This document shows positions 11,761 through 23,040 of a DNA stretch of 64,000 nucleotides, piece after piece. The stretch spans positions 23,317,273-23,381,272 of the forward strand of contig NC_089589.1 of the NCBI RefSeq assembly GCF_019320115.1, read 5' to 3'. The notes beneath the pieces were generated by a model that worked only from the letters and a program-made list of their open reading frames with translations, was not told the origin of the DNA and did no database searches. Within the stretch, counting starts at the first letter, position 1, and every line of letters begins with the position of its first letter. Source of the DNA: Miscanthus floridulus (taxonomy: Eukaryota; Streptophyta; Magnoliopsida; Poales; Poaceae). Made by a program: the position numbers and the translations under genes.

Positions 11761-12245
11761 TGGCCGAGCTATAGCTAGCTAGCAGGCGGGCGGATGGCGG
11801 CCGTGCTGGCCGGCCACGGGGCCGAGCTGAGCCGCGCGAGGACGACGTACGGCGGAGACGAGCTCGATAGCCATCGGGCGGGGCTCGACGACAAGGCCGG
11901 ACGAGGGTAGACGACGTACGATGGCGGCGCGGCAGAGACGAGATCGACGTTGTAGATCGAAAAGTAGAAGATGAACAGAGGAACTGTTCGATATATATAG
12001 GCCGGGACCCTTTAGTCCCGGCTGGTAACACCAACCGGGATTAAACATCCTTTAGTCCCGGCTGGTAAGCCGAACCGGGACTAAAGGTCCAACCTTTAGT
12101 CCCGGCTCGGCTTATCAGCCGAGACTAAAGGATCTTTAGTCCCGGTTGGTGTTATCAGCCGGGACTAAAGATATTTTTGGGCGGGCAATTCCGCCCACCC
12201 TTTAGTCCGGGTTCCTGGCCTGGGCCGGGACTGAAGGCCTGAAAA
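11761..12245 (-). promoter_or_regulatory. Internal subterminal-repeat array, TATA box and GC-rich leader of the TNP1-ULP1 gene
   Basis: Read on the minus strand: an array of five or more copies of 'ctttagtcccggttggt' and its complement (12,245-12,003), then GGCCTATATATATC (TATA box at 11,999-11,991), then a GC-rich leader (11,960-11,770), then the AT-rich intron and the ATG at 11,280. This is the same order as in the third CACTA element (46,430-47,250). The promoter role is inferred from order and motif. Confidence 0.6.
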
Positions 12246-12249
12246 TTTT

Positions 12250-14806
12250 GGCAGCCCGCCAGAGTAATTGGAAAGGCCTAGGATTTTGATTTTGTTCTCC
12301 TTGTTTAATACTAATTAATTCTATAGCAACTTCAATACTTTGCAATATTTATTTTAAAAAATACTATTGATTAACTAATTATTAATTGTAAATAGGAAAA
12401 TTTTGTAACCTAAAGTTTTTAATTTTTTTATGAATATAGAATATAAAGGTTACTAATACTAAGTATTTTGTTAATGCAAAAATATATTTGTAACTTAAAA
12501 TTAATAAAACTTATATTATTCGGTAGGAAATTTATTATCACATTATTGTAACGTCAATGTTTCAATTTTTTTCTCGATTTTTTGACCAAAATGACAGGAA
12601 ATTTTTGTTGAACCTATAAAAATAAAGAAAAATGTAGTATTTTTATTCTACAACTTTTTCAAATGAAAAAATGGCCTATATAAGGATTGTAGATCTTGAT
12701 GAGTTGAACAAACTTAATATTCAAAACTTTTCAATTTGAGACAATCTAGGGTTTCGAAAACTAGTTTGTAGGCGTCTAAATTTAAAAATCACAAATTTGA
12801 ACCGTCTAAACTTTCTGAAATGGAAAGTTGACCAAAACAACAATTGTATATCTTGATGAACTGAACAAACTTGGTATTCAAAACTTTTCAATTTGAGACA
12901 ATCTAGAGTTTCGAAAACTAGTTTGTAGGCATAGAAATTTAAAAATAACAAATTTGAACCATCCAAACTATCTCAAATGGAAAGTTGACCAAAACAACAA
13001 TTGTAGATACTGATGAGTTTAACAAACTTGGTATTCAAAACTTTTCAATTTGAAGTCATTTAGAGTCTATAATAGTAGAGTCAAAGTGTTGTATTTTCAT
13101 TTGACCAAATTTGACTTGGTCAAACTTGCTCAAATGAGACACTAAATGACCTCAGATGAAATATCTCTGAATACCAAGTTTGATCATCCTAGCAAGATCT
13201 ACAATTTTTATATAGCTCATTTTCCCATTTGAGAAAGTTTTATCAAACACTAGTCATAAATTCTTGAATCTCATAGACTTTCTAAAACTATGTCACACTT
13301 GTGAAATTTGAACTATATTTTGTTCAAACTTTCTCAAATGAAAAAATAGTCTATATAAGGATTGTAGATCTTGATGAGCTGAACAAACTTGGTATTCAAA
13401 ACTTTTCAATTTGAGACAATCTAGGGTTCCAAAAACTAGTTTGTAGGCATAGAAATTTAAAAATCACAAATTTGAACCGTCCAAGCTATCTCAAATGGAA
13501 AGTTGACCAAAACAACAATTGTATATCTTGATGAGTTTAACAAACTTGGTATTCAAAACTTTTCAATTTGAAGTCATTTAGAGTCCATAATACTAGAGTC
13601 AAAGTGTTGTTTTTTTATTTGACCAAATTTGACTTGGTCAAACTTGCTCAAATGAGACACTAAATGACCTCAGATGAAAAATCTCTGAATACCAAGTTTG
13701 ATCATCTTAGCAAGATCTACAATTGTTACATAGCTCATTTTCCCATTTGAGAAAGTTTTATCAAACACTAGTCACAAATTCTTGAATCTCATATAGACTT
13801 TCTAAAACTATGTCACACACTTATGAAATTTGAACTACATTTTGTTCAAACTTTCTCAAATTAAAAAATAGACTATATAAGTATTGTATATCTTGATGAG
13901 CTGAACAAACTTGGTATTCAAAACTTTTCAATTTGAGACAATCTAGGGTTCCGAAAACTAGTTTGTAGGCGTAGAAATTTAAAAATCACAAATTTGAACC
14001 GTCCAAGCTATCTCAAATGGAAAGTTGACCAAAACAACAATTGTAGATCTTGATGAGTTTAACAAACTTGGTATTCAAATCTTTTCAATTTGAAGTCATT
14101 TAGAGTCCATAATACTAGAGTCAAAGTGTTGTTTTTTTATTTGACCAAATTTGACTTGGTCAAACTTGCTCAAATGAGACACTAAATGACCTCCGATGAA
14201 AAATCTCTGAATATCAAGTTTGATCATCTTAGCAAGATCTACAATTGTTACGTAACTCATTTTCCCATTTAAGAAAGTTTTATCAAACACTAGTCACAAA
14301 TTCTTGAATCTCATATAGACTTTCTAAAATTATGTCGCACACTTGTGAAATTTGAACTACATTTTGTTCATACTTTCTCAAATGAAAAAATGACCTATAT
14401 AAGGATTGTAGATCTTGATGAGCTGAACAAACTTGGTATTCAAAACTTTTCAATTTGAGACAATCTAGGGTTCCAAAAACTAGTTTGTAGGCGTAGAAAT
14501 TTAAAAATCACAAATTTGAACCATCCAAGCTATCTCAAATGGAAAGTTGACCCAAACAACAATTGTAAATCTTGATGATTTTAACAAACTTGGTATTCAA
14601 AACTTTTCATTTTGAAGTCATTTAGAGTTCATAATACTAGAGTCAAAGTGTTGTTTTTTCATTTGACCAAATTTGACTTGGTCAAACTTGCTCAAATGAG
14701 ACACTAAATGACCTCAGATGAAAAAACTCTGAATACCAAGTTTGATCATCTCAGCAAGATCTACAATTGTTACATAGCTCATTTTCGCATTTGAGAAAGT
14801 TTTAAG
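12250..14806. repeat. Tandem array of 522-bp AT-rich units
   Basis: The phrase 'aaatgaaaaaatggcctata' and its variants occur at 12,661, 13,336, 13,858 and 14,380. The last two intervals are exactly 522 bases. The first interval is 675 because a ~155-bp subunit is duplicated. The last unit stops at 14,806, directly abutting a truncated tnp2. Units contain 'gtagatcttgatgag', 'aacttttcaatttgaagtcatt' and 'ggaaagttgaccaaaac'. There is no coding sequence. 12,250-12,650 is plain AT-rich sequence. Confidence 0.85.
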
Positions 14807-15660
14807 CGTGGTATTATAGGAGCATACCACATAACCTTGGCAGGGATTTTCTTTCTAGGACGTTGTTCACCCTCGACGTCACTAGGATCATCGCGCCTGA
14901 TCTTATACCGCGCTGCTTTACATACCGGGCATTCATCCAAATTCTCGTATTCATTGCCATGGTAGAGGATGCAGTCATTAGGACATGCATGTATCTTCTG
15001 GATTTTTAATCCCAAAGGGCAGACAACCTTTTTTGCTTCGTACGTAGTGGTGGGCAATTCATTTGGCTTCGGAAGCATCTTCTTTATGAGGTTCAATAAA
15101 TTCCCAAATGCCTTGTCGGATACACCATTCTTTGCCTTCCACTGTAGCAATTCTAGTGTTGTACCCAACTTTTTTTGCCCCTCTTCGGCCGTCGGGTATA
15201 GCAACTTCCTATGATCCTCAAGCATGCACTCGAACTTAACTTTCTCTTTTTCACTTTCGCATTCTTATTGTGCATCACGAATGGCATCGCCAAGAGCATC
15301 ACCGAGATCATCTTCTGTCGCTACCTCTTCTTCATCTCCCCCCATTGTAGTATCATCAAAGGCACCATACTGAGCAATAATGTCATCAATGTCTAAATCT
15401 TCTCCTTCATCTTTTTCCATCATGACCCCACTTTCTCCATGCTTAGTCCAACATATATAGTTTGACATGAAACCTGACTTAAGCAAATGTGAATGAAGAC
15501 TCATTGAGCTTGAATATTCCTTTAAATTCTTACATATGGCACATGGACAGCACATGAAACTATCCTGCTTATTTGCCTCGGCCACACCTAAGAAATAGTG
15601 CACGCCCTCAATAAAGTCTTGGGAGTGGCGATCGGCATTGTACATCCAATGGCATGACAT
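14807..15660 (-). pseudogene. 5' part of a tnp2-type CACTA transposase
   Basis: The start MSCHWMYNADRH (ATG at 15,660) opens a Transpos_assoc domain with the zinc-binding pair CPCAICKN. After a stop in frame at 15,265 (DAQ*ECE), the same frame continues with the pre-transposase zinc region, HACPNDCILYHG and CPVCKAARYK. It ends at VMWYAPIIPRLK, the normal entry to the Transposase_21 catalytic domain. That core is missing: the next base belongs to the 522-bp array. Deletion of the catalytic part makes the element non-autonomous. Confidence 0.85.
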
Positions 15661-15749
15661 AATCTGCATTACATGACAAATTATGAAAACCTTGAACATA
15701 ATTAAGTATTTTATTACACAACATAGATGACACACACACGGTTGATTAA

Positions 15750-16270
15750 TTAACTAAGCCTGGCTACAACGTAAGCAATCCCAACTATCACTAAACAAAC
15801 TAAAACTACAATGCACTTCAGTAACATAATTATTTTGTGACCGTACGCAACTAAAATAGACAAATCATTCGTCTGTTGAATATCAATAAGCTTCTCCTGC
15901 TGGCTCACTGCCTCATCATCAGCAGCCGCTACCTCAAGCGCACTCGAATTCTACACGTATGTAGCATAATCTTCCTCCTAGTACCAACCATCGCATCCAT
16001 TGCCCTCCCACTGAAATTAAAGACAAAAAATATTTAGTCAAAAATATTCAAGAAAAGCAGGTCAATTAGCCATAATAATCAAATGCGTAAGAAACACACA
16101 TCGCGATCCGGGCACCTGTAGAAAACACGACCCTTGTTGGGTCCCTGTCTCTTGACTCGGTACTCCATCACAATCTTCTGCTTACACTTGCCGTAGATAA
16201 TGAGAGGGAGTTCTGGCCTCAGTCGTTTCGCAACCGAACGAGAGGCCGAGGATCCGGTACCAGTTGTCAT
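15750..16270 (-). pseudogene. GRF-type zinc finger protein with C-terminal membrane segment
   Basis: The protein starts MTTGTGSSASRS (ATG at 16,270). The first exon contains CKQKIVMEYRV, then GPNKGRVFYRCPDRD, the pattern of GRF zinc fingers. After a probable intron (about 16,082-16,020) the frame reads WEGNGCDGWY*EEDYATYV*, where the two stops replace residues expected to be coding (the first is probably Trp, TGG to TAG). It then has a charged region and a hydrophobic segment (IIMLLKCIVVLVCLVIVGI) before the stop at 15,750. The first Cys of the finger is also changed (IYGKC). Small GRF-plus-membrane proteins are common near grass transposons; their role here is unknown. Confidence 0.7.
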
Positions 16271-17160
16271 CTACTTTCTATACTTATTTTTGCAAACTAG
16301 TGTAAATTTCACATTTTCTAAAAGAATATATTTAAACAAAACTAAAATTATTTATTTATCTAACTAAACCATGAAATATGTACTATGTATAATAGTAAAA
16401 TACCAAACTATCAAGTGATTTTACTATTGTAAATCATAATGTGATTTTGAGCTAAAAATGACATAGAAATCACATAACTCAAAAACATGTTTCAATAAAT
16501 AACCATCCGTACTAGTTGACCTTGCTTACGTGATCATCTCGGCGAGCATTTCTCCACCGGATGGCACCGTACTTTGCCAAGGAAGAGCTCCGATTCTACG
16601 AGGAAGGGAACACGGTCTTCCACGACTGTTGCCGCTCTCCCTCGTAAAATCAAAGCTCCTCCTTGACGTCCGTTACCGCTCGGCAGAGAACATGCTCGCC
16701 GAGCTGAACACGGTCCGCAAGTTCAACTAGTACGGATTTTCTACAATTTTCTAACTATTTTCTAAGTTTTTCATTTCATGGAAAAATTAATTCTAAGATC
16801 ACGTAAGCCGCCGGGGACAAGGATGGCGCGTGCTCCAGCGAGGAGGAGCGAGGCGTGATTTTGATGAACTAATTTAACTTTTGTTCATCCAAACATATAT
16901 GCAAATCATCATGTGATTTTGAGCTAAAAATGACATATAAAATCATAATAAAGTCCAACATATAAAGTTATACATGCATGTACATCGCAAAATGAGATAA
17001 GCTATTGACAAAACATAAGAGGATTAAGTTTGTTACCTCCAAAATCGAAGAGCAACACCAATGGAGGGGGAGAGAGCAAGAACAACAGCAAGCTGAAGAA
17101 CAGAGGCAGTGAGTTTGAATGGAATGGCTCGGGCTCGGGGAGGAAGAAATGAGCTGGTCT
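16271..17160. other. Leader and intron-like sequence inside the CACTA element
   Basis: This lies between the GRF gene and the right subterminal array. A GC-rich patch at 16,535-16,735 has a frame reading MAPYFAKEELRFYEEGN on the plus strand, without a recognised domain. The 'tcacatgattt...gagctaaaaatgaca' phrase occurs twice (about 16,437 and 16,907). On the minus strand 17,040-17,150 looks like a GC-rich 5' leader for the GRF/tnp2 side. Confidence 0.4.
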
Positions 17161-17445
17161 TTAGGCCGTGATAATTAGTCCCGGTTAGGGGGCCAAACCG
17201 GGACTAAAGATTAATCTTTATTCCCGGGACATCACCCAAACCGGGACTAAAAGCTTTAGTCCCGGCTGGTATTACCAGCCGGGACTAAAAATCCTTGCCC
17301 CGCGGACGACCGTTGGGCAGGAACCTTTAGTCCCGGTTGGTATTATCAACCGGGACTAAAGGATCCTTTAGTCCCGGGGACAAAAAATGCCGAGGCTAAT
17401 GCCAAATTGGGACATCGTTCTAAAGTCTGTTCTCTAGTAGTGTTA

Positions 17446-19436
17446 ATTATCAGAACAACCATTCAATATTACATGCACAAGCAATTTGTGGAGTAAAATA
17501 GAATTGAAAGAAAATTAATTGTAAAACACATCATCAATCAGTATGCAGGTAAACGGCTTGTTGGGGAGACAGGAGCACCTCAGCTCGGTGGGGAGACACG
17601 ATGCACTAAAGAAGCCTTGCTCCTTGCTAATTGTTAGCTCTGCACAAGAACTTGTTGAAGCCTCACCTTCATGCTTGATTTAATAGTTAGCTTTGCACAG
17701 GAATTCCTTGCTTTAACCGTTATCTGTGCTTGCTCTTTGCTTTCATGGTTAGCTCTGCACAAGGATTTGTTGCTTTAATTGTTAGCTCTTCATCAAGAAT
17801 TTGTAAATCATTGAACAAAGAATGTAGTCCTGAATAACCTAATCATATACATACCATATATTAATCAAATAATGTTTGTTCAGGAATTAGGAGTAGGCTT
17901 ATCCTCAATTAGCATGATACTACTTATATAAAATAAATATGCAATCCCTGAATAGCAAGCCCCAACCTGCTAACTGCTTAGCAACGCACAGGCACGAATT
18001 TCACTATTTTAGAACTAAAATACACATGGCATAGATATGCCGTCCACTTGATCTTGTGGGATCAAAATATTATGACGGTATTGAGATCATCACTGATGCA
18101 GGCTCTATTTTTATCAAGTGACTTATTCTCAAATTCTCATATCCAAACAATAATTTGGAGCAAGGGCCAGGGAAGACAAACACCCCACTGCATTTTGACG
18201 CTTTATGCAACAAGAAAAGGTAGTATCATCATCATCATCGCTGGAATATGAACTTGTGCAATATTTGAGAAAATAATAGCAACTATGCATAAGAGAATAA
18301 TACTTGGGCGCTGCACAAGTTGTGCTATGGGGAACTTGTCGTCGCTGGCCTGCTCTTCCGATTCGGGTCTCTAGGTCCTGAGAGCACGTTGAGCACATTC
18401 AAAATCACAGTAAAGCATATCATTTAGTCGAAGTTCAAGAAAGTTATTGCGCTTGGTTAACAGCAACAATCAACAGATCAGAAAAGAAACTATAGCTTCA
18501 ACTAGCATATCATTTATAGCCCTACTGACGGACATTTTCTGCATAGTACCATTCATACAAGATTCACATGGTTGCTGAAATCCAAACTAGGAATGTTGTA
18601 CACACACACAACAATAAAGCACATTGAGAAAAACAGGTAGGAAGAACATACTTTCCAGAAGTGTTCCCGCATCCAAGTTACTGAACACAAATATTTAGTT
18701 GGAGTCAATGTTATCTTACCTGCTGCTTGTACAGAGACAGAGGAACATAGGCCGCCTCCTTCCTGAAATGGTGAGAGACATGATTACAGTCACAAAAATA
18801 AGACTTTACTTATCAATGCAGTAACTAAATGCAAGGTTGAGAAAATATTATTTTATTCTAGATAATCCCCATTCCAATTGCTATTCTAAAAATAAAGCAA
18901 TTTAGATGCAATGGTAAACCTACAAGACGTGCTTGCATGTCAACCGAACAGCAATACCTACAATTTTCCAAAGCATGACCATGTATAGGATTTGAAAATT
19001 GAGTCCCAGATTCAATATTGTGGGAGCTCATGTGGCAATCTACTTATAAGGTCATAAGCAAACATTACTAAATCCATGCATAACAACAAAGACCAAACTC
19101 AGAACCTCACGTTAATGGGCCACGAGCATGCGAACTTGAATCCCATATGCGCCAGCAAGGCAGCAACATACAGTAGATGATTTGAAACAATAACACACAG
19201 ATACCAGGGCAAAATAAGTGGGAAAACCACACAGATAGCAGGGCTAAATCAGTGGCAAAACCTGGGCACGAACTAATTTTAACCACATACTGCACATTGC
19301 TTTTTTACTAAAGTGATGATGCAATCAGTAATCAAACAATAAAGCACATAGTTGCTAATTGGGAGTTGTGAAAAAACATACTCAACTTCCCCATAATATT
19401 CCCAATCTGGTTAGCTTGCAACTGCGTAGCTTGTGT
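17446..19436. other. Interior of the outer CACTA-type element, non-coding
   Basis: Moderately AT-rich, intron-like sequence. The phrase 'gttagctctgcacaagaa' recurs with variation four times between 17,630 and 17,800. No open frame shows a domain. A small GC-rich patch at 18,305-18,390 could be a captured exon. I cannot assign it. Confidence 0.4.
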
Positions 19437-21492
19437 CATGCTACCGGAAACCGGCGATTTGCCGAGTGCCGAGGCTTTGCCGAGTGTATTTTATCGGGCA
19501 CTCGGCAAATACCGTGTTTGCCGAGTGCTAAATAAAATACACTCGGCAAACAAAAACACACGGCAAAATACGTCTTTGCCGAGTGTTTTTTCCTGGCACT
19601 CGGCAAAGAAGCTTTTTGCCGTGTGCATTTTTTTTGCCCTCGGCAAATCATTTTTTCGAAGCAATTTTTGAGGCCCTAAATGAATTCAAATGAAAAACTT
19701 TTCAACTACAAAGTTGTATAACTTCTCAAGATCTACAAAGTTTATTTTGGTCATTTCTTCATTTGACAAAGCGACAATAACGTTGTTCATAAAATCTACA
19801 TATCTCATATCTCTCATATTAATTTCATGAAAGTAGAAGATACATATATAAGATTTGTGAACAATGTTACTACCACTACGTCGGATGAACAAATGACCAA
19901 AATAAACTTTATAGATCTTGATAAGTTATGAAATTTTGTAGTTGGCAACATTTTGATTTGAAATCATCTGGTCATGCAAAAACGACGTTTGAATTTGAAA
20001 ATTTTAAAATTTGAATTTTTCAAACGACCTCGGATGAAAAAACTTCCTAAATGAAAATTGTAGATCTCCAAAAGTTATGAAACTATGTAGTTGACAACTT
20101 TTTGATTTGAAATCATCTTATCATGCAAAACTATGTTTGAATCTCTCAAATTTAAAATTCAAATTTTTCAAATGACCTCGGATGGAAAAACTTACTAAAT
20201 GAAAATTGTAGATCTCAAAAAGTTATGAAACTTTGTAGTTGACCACTTTTTGATTTGAATTCATTTAGGGCCTCAAACAAGCAATTTACTCTCAGTTTGC
20301 CGAGTGCCTTTTTTCTAGCACTCGGCAAAGCCGTATTTTGCCGAGTGCCTATATTTTGGCACTCGGCAAAGAGGTATTTTGCCGTGTGCATTTTTTCGGC
20401 CCTCGGCAAATCAGTTTTTCGAATCAATTTTTGAGGCCCTAAATGAATTCAAATGAAAAACTTTTCAACTACAAAGTTGTATAACTTCTCAAGATCTACA
20501 AAGTTTATTTTGGTCATTTCTTCATTTGACAAAGCGACAATAACGTTGTTCATAAAATATACATCTCTCATTAATTTCATGAAAATAGAAGAGAGATATA
20601 TATGATTTGTGAACAATGTTACTACCACTATGTCGGATGAACAAATGACCAAAATAAACTTTGTAGATCTTGAGAAGTTATGAAATTTTGTAGTTGGCAA
20701 CATTTTGATTTGAAATCATTTTTCATGCAAAAACGACGTTTGAATTTGAAAATTTTAAAATTTGAATTTTTCAAACGACCTCGGATGAAAAAACTTACTA
20801 AATGAAAATTGTAGATCTCCAAAAGTTATGAAACTATGTAGTTGACAACTTTTTGATTTGAAATCATCTTATCATGCAAAACTACGTTTGAATCTCTCAA
20901 ATTTAAAATTCAAAATTTTCAAACGACCTCGGATGGAAAAACTTACTAAATGAAAATTGTAGATCTCAAAAAGTTATGAAACTTTGTAGTTGACCACTTT
21001 TTGATTTGAATTCATTTAGGGTCTCAAATAAGCAATTTACACTCGGTTTAGTATAATATATTGGGAACTAAAACGGAATCTAGACACAAGTGACAGTGTG
21101 GTGTAGTGGTAGAGGAGGTTTGTGCGCAGCGGGAGGTCTTGGGTTCGAATCCCGTCGGCCGCGTAGCCGTGAAATTTACGCGAAAAAAGCCGGAGATGGA
21201 TGGGCGCTGACCGGTGGGGGCCTCCACCAATTAAAAAAAAAATTCATTTTTTTTGGGTAAAAATTCCCATTTTTTCGGCTTTTTTTTCGGTTCCAACTTT
21301 GCCGAGTGTCGGCACTCGGCAAAGGCTTTGCCGAGTGCCCGACAAAAGACACTCGGCAAAGACGTCTTTGCCGACTCTTTTTTTGCCGAGTGCTCTTTGC
21401 CGAGTGCAGCACTCGGCAAAGCCTTTGCCGAGTGCAAATTGGGCTTTGCCGAGTGCCCCTGGCACTCGGCAAATTCACTGAGTCCAGTAGTG
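19437..21492. mobile_element. CACTA-type element, TTTGCCGAGTGC family, probably composite
   Basis: The left end reads CATGCTACCGGAAACCGG (a damaged CACTAC start) and the right end, read inward, is CACTACTGGACTCAGTG. Arrays of 'tttgccgagtgc' and 'gcactcggcaaa' lie at 19,455-19,645, 20,298-20,410 and 21,300-21,475. The flanks (TGT and AAC) do not match. Internally, the piece from 19,614 repeats at 20,377 (offset 763 bases), including the AT-rich module, so the element holds a tandem duplication. No transposase. A tRNA-like stretch lies at 21,092-21,164. Confidence 0.65.
21092..21164 (+). ncRNA. tRNA-like sequence with Pol III A and B boxes
   Basis: A-box-like TGGTGTAGTGG at 21,099-21,109 and a perfect B box GGTTCGAATCC at 21,142-21,152, 43 bases apart as in tRNA genes. 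An acceptor stem and anticodon arm are not convincing, so I do not call a tRNA gene. It may be a SINE-like or degenerate tRNA-derived piece inside the CACTA element. Confidence 0.5.
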
Positions 21493-21596
21493 AACCATAT
21501 GCTCTCCTTACGGAACTGAACTGCAAGAAGAAAAAGAAACACTCGAACTATATGCTCTCCTTACGGAACTGAACTGCAAGAAGAAAAAGAAACAGA
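21493..21596. repeat. 53-bp tandem duplication
   Basis: 'tatgctctccttacggaact' and the following bases occur at 21,498 and again at 21,551, almost identical over 45 bases. It abuts the CACTA right end. Confidence 0.9.
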
Positions 21597-23040
21597 TAAG
21601 AATTTGGTAGGGAAAAAGAGCCATTATCTATACTACTTGTGATTAATGGACAGAGAGAATATTCATAGAAAGAATTCTGCTTATTTGCAACCTACTGCAT
21701 TTATCATTATGAATACTATTTGTGATTACCAGCAAGAATTCTTGGACAACTTTATTAGTACTATACTTGCATGGACTCATTGCCCCAACTTAATGAAATT
21801 TAATGAGATTATACAGATAGCTGCAATTCTATCAGCTTTGCTTGTCACAAGCTTGGGATCTTCCTCTTTTTCCTCCTTATCTCAGGCACTGCCTTAGAAA
21901 CAAGCCTACCATCTAAAAGCTGCTCCTAAACAATTTGCCGAGGCTATCAGTCATCTAGTACAATAACAGCAATACTACTGCTTATCTAGCTAACCAAACG
22001 TAACCACATATGTAGAGCTACTATCAGACCACTATATGCACTTTGTAATAAATGGTCTGAATCATATGGAAATATTGTTCTTAATGAACAAATAGTAGCA
22101 ACAGAAATGTCAGTAACCTATGTGCACTATCTGCTACCTATGTGCACTAACTGAATGTCAAAGAAATATCTGAATCTTCAGATATCACAGAAAATAGAGC
22201 CATGGAATGCAGATCAATAGGGAACTCGTCAGATCTGACTCCGAGGAACGGAACGGATGGGGCAGGCTTTTTTACAAATGCATAATCGCCTTGCGTTCGT
22301 CGGACTAGGAGAACGGGGTGGAATAGCCAAAATCAGGTCGGAACTAGGAACTAGAGCAATCCCCTTACCTCTGGAGCCGGCTCATCGGCTCGTGCGAGAA
22401 CGCAGAGTAGGTAGAAGCCCCTTACCTATGGAGCCGGCTGAAGGAAGAGGACGTGAGGAGAAGGGGGCTAGGGAAGAGGAGGTAAAAGCCCCAACGGCCC
22501 AACCAGCCAGCTCCTGCACCCCGGACGCCCTCCGCGCAGCTCAGGCCGCCAATCCCACGGATCCAGCCGCTAGGACCTCATATCCGGTCACCACCGCATG
22601 GATCGAGCTACCACCGCGCTTGCAGGACCGCAGTCCGGTCATCATCGCGCGGAAGCAGCCGCCCGGGGGGGAGGCGAGCCTGGACCAGCTACCACCAGAT
22701 CCGGCCGACGAGCATGCGGATCTGGCCACCCCGACGCTGAAATGGCAGACGACCACAACGAAGCAGGTCGATAGATTGAACTGCAGTCACCGAGAGGAGG
22801 AGGGAGAAAGAGGATGCGAGAGAGCAACCGTCGCCGTGCCCCTGCACGCAAGGGGGGAGGGGGCGTGAGGGGGGAGTGGCGTGGAGGAAGTGGAGGGCGG
22901 CTGCGGCGTCCGCTGGCCCGCTCACACCAGCCGCCGTCACCCTGGCTGCTGCTCGCGTCGGGAGGGGGAGAGAGCGTAGAGGAGAGAGAGGGAAGGAGAA
23001 GAGAAGCTGGAGAATATATTTTTTTTTGACTGTGCTCTAC
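21597..23040. other. Gene-like but unassigned sequence, including a GC-rich block
   Basis: 21,597-22,230 is AT-rich with no domain. 22,240-23,030 is GC-rich with long open frames on both strands (for example 22,257-22,868 on plus) and no recognised motif. On the minus strand 23,030-22,850 looks like a CT-rich 5' leader. Being inside the outer CACTA, it may be a captured promoter and first exon. Confidence 0.4.

Larger units (their letters stand above)
6851..17442 (-). mobile_element. Complete 10.6-kb CACTA element (TTTAGTCCCGGTTGG family), TSD TTA
   Basis: The left end is CACTACTACAGGATGGAC; the right end, read inward, is CACTACTAGAGAACAGAC. TTA flanks both sides (6,848-6,850 and 17,443-17,445). 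Subterminal arrays of 'ctttagtcccggttggt' and its complement lie at 6,880-7,090 and 17,175-17,380. All coding content is on the minus strand: a GRF zinc-finger gene, the 5' part of tnp2, and a TNP1-ULP1 gene. A third array of the same motif lies internally at 12,003-12,245. Coding sequences are broken, so the element is not autonomous in its present form. Confidence 0.9.

Noticed and set aside
21092..21164. A functional tRNA gene
   Set aside because: A and B boxes are good but acceptor and anticodon stems do not pair convincingly and it lies inside a transposon.
19437..21492. A complete CACTA with matched ends
   Set aside because: The left terminus is altered (CATGCTACC), the two TIRs barely match and the flanks (TGT, AAC) differ; I call it composite.
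21200..21572. Overlapping open frames on both strands
   Set aside because: They are created by TTTGCCGAGTGC repeats, which lack stops in several frames.
22257..22868. A 203-codon protein gene on the plus strand
   Set aside because: GC-rich DNA with frames open on both strands, no domain, and it lies in probable captured leader sequence.
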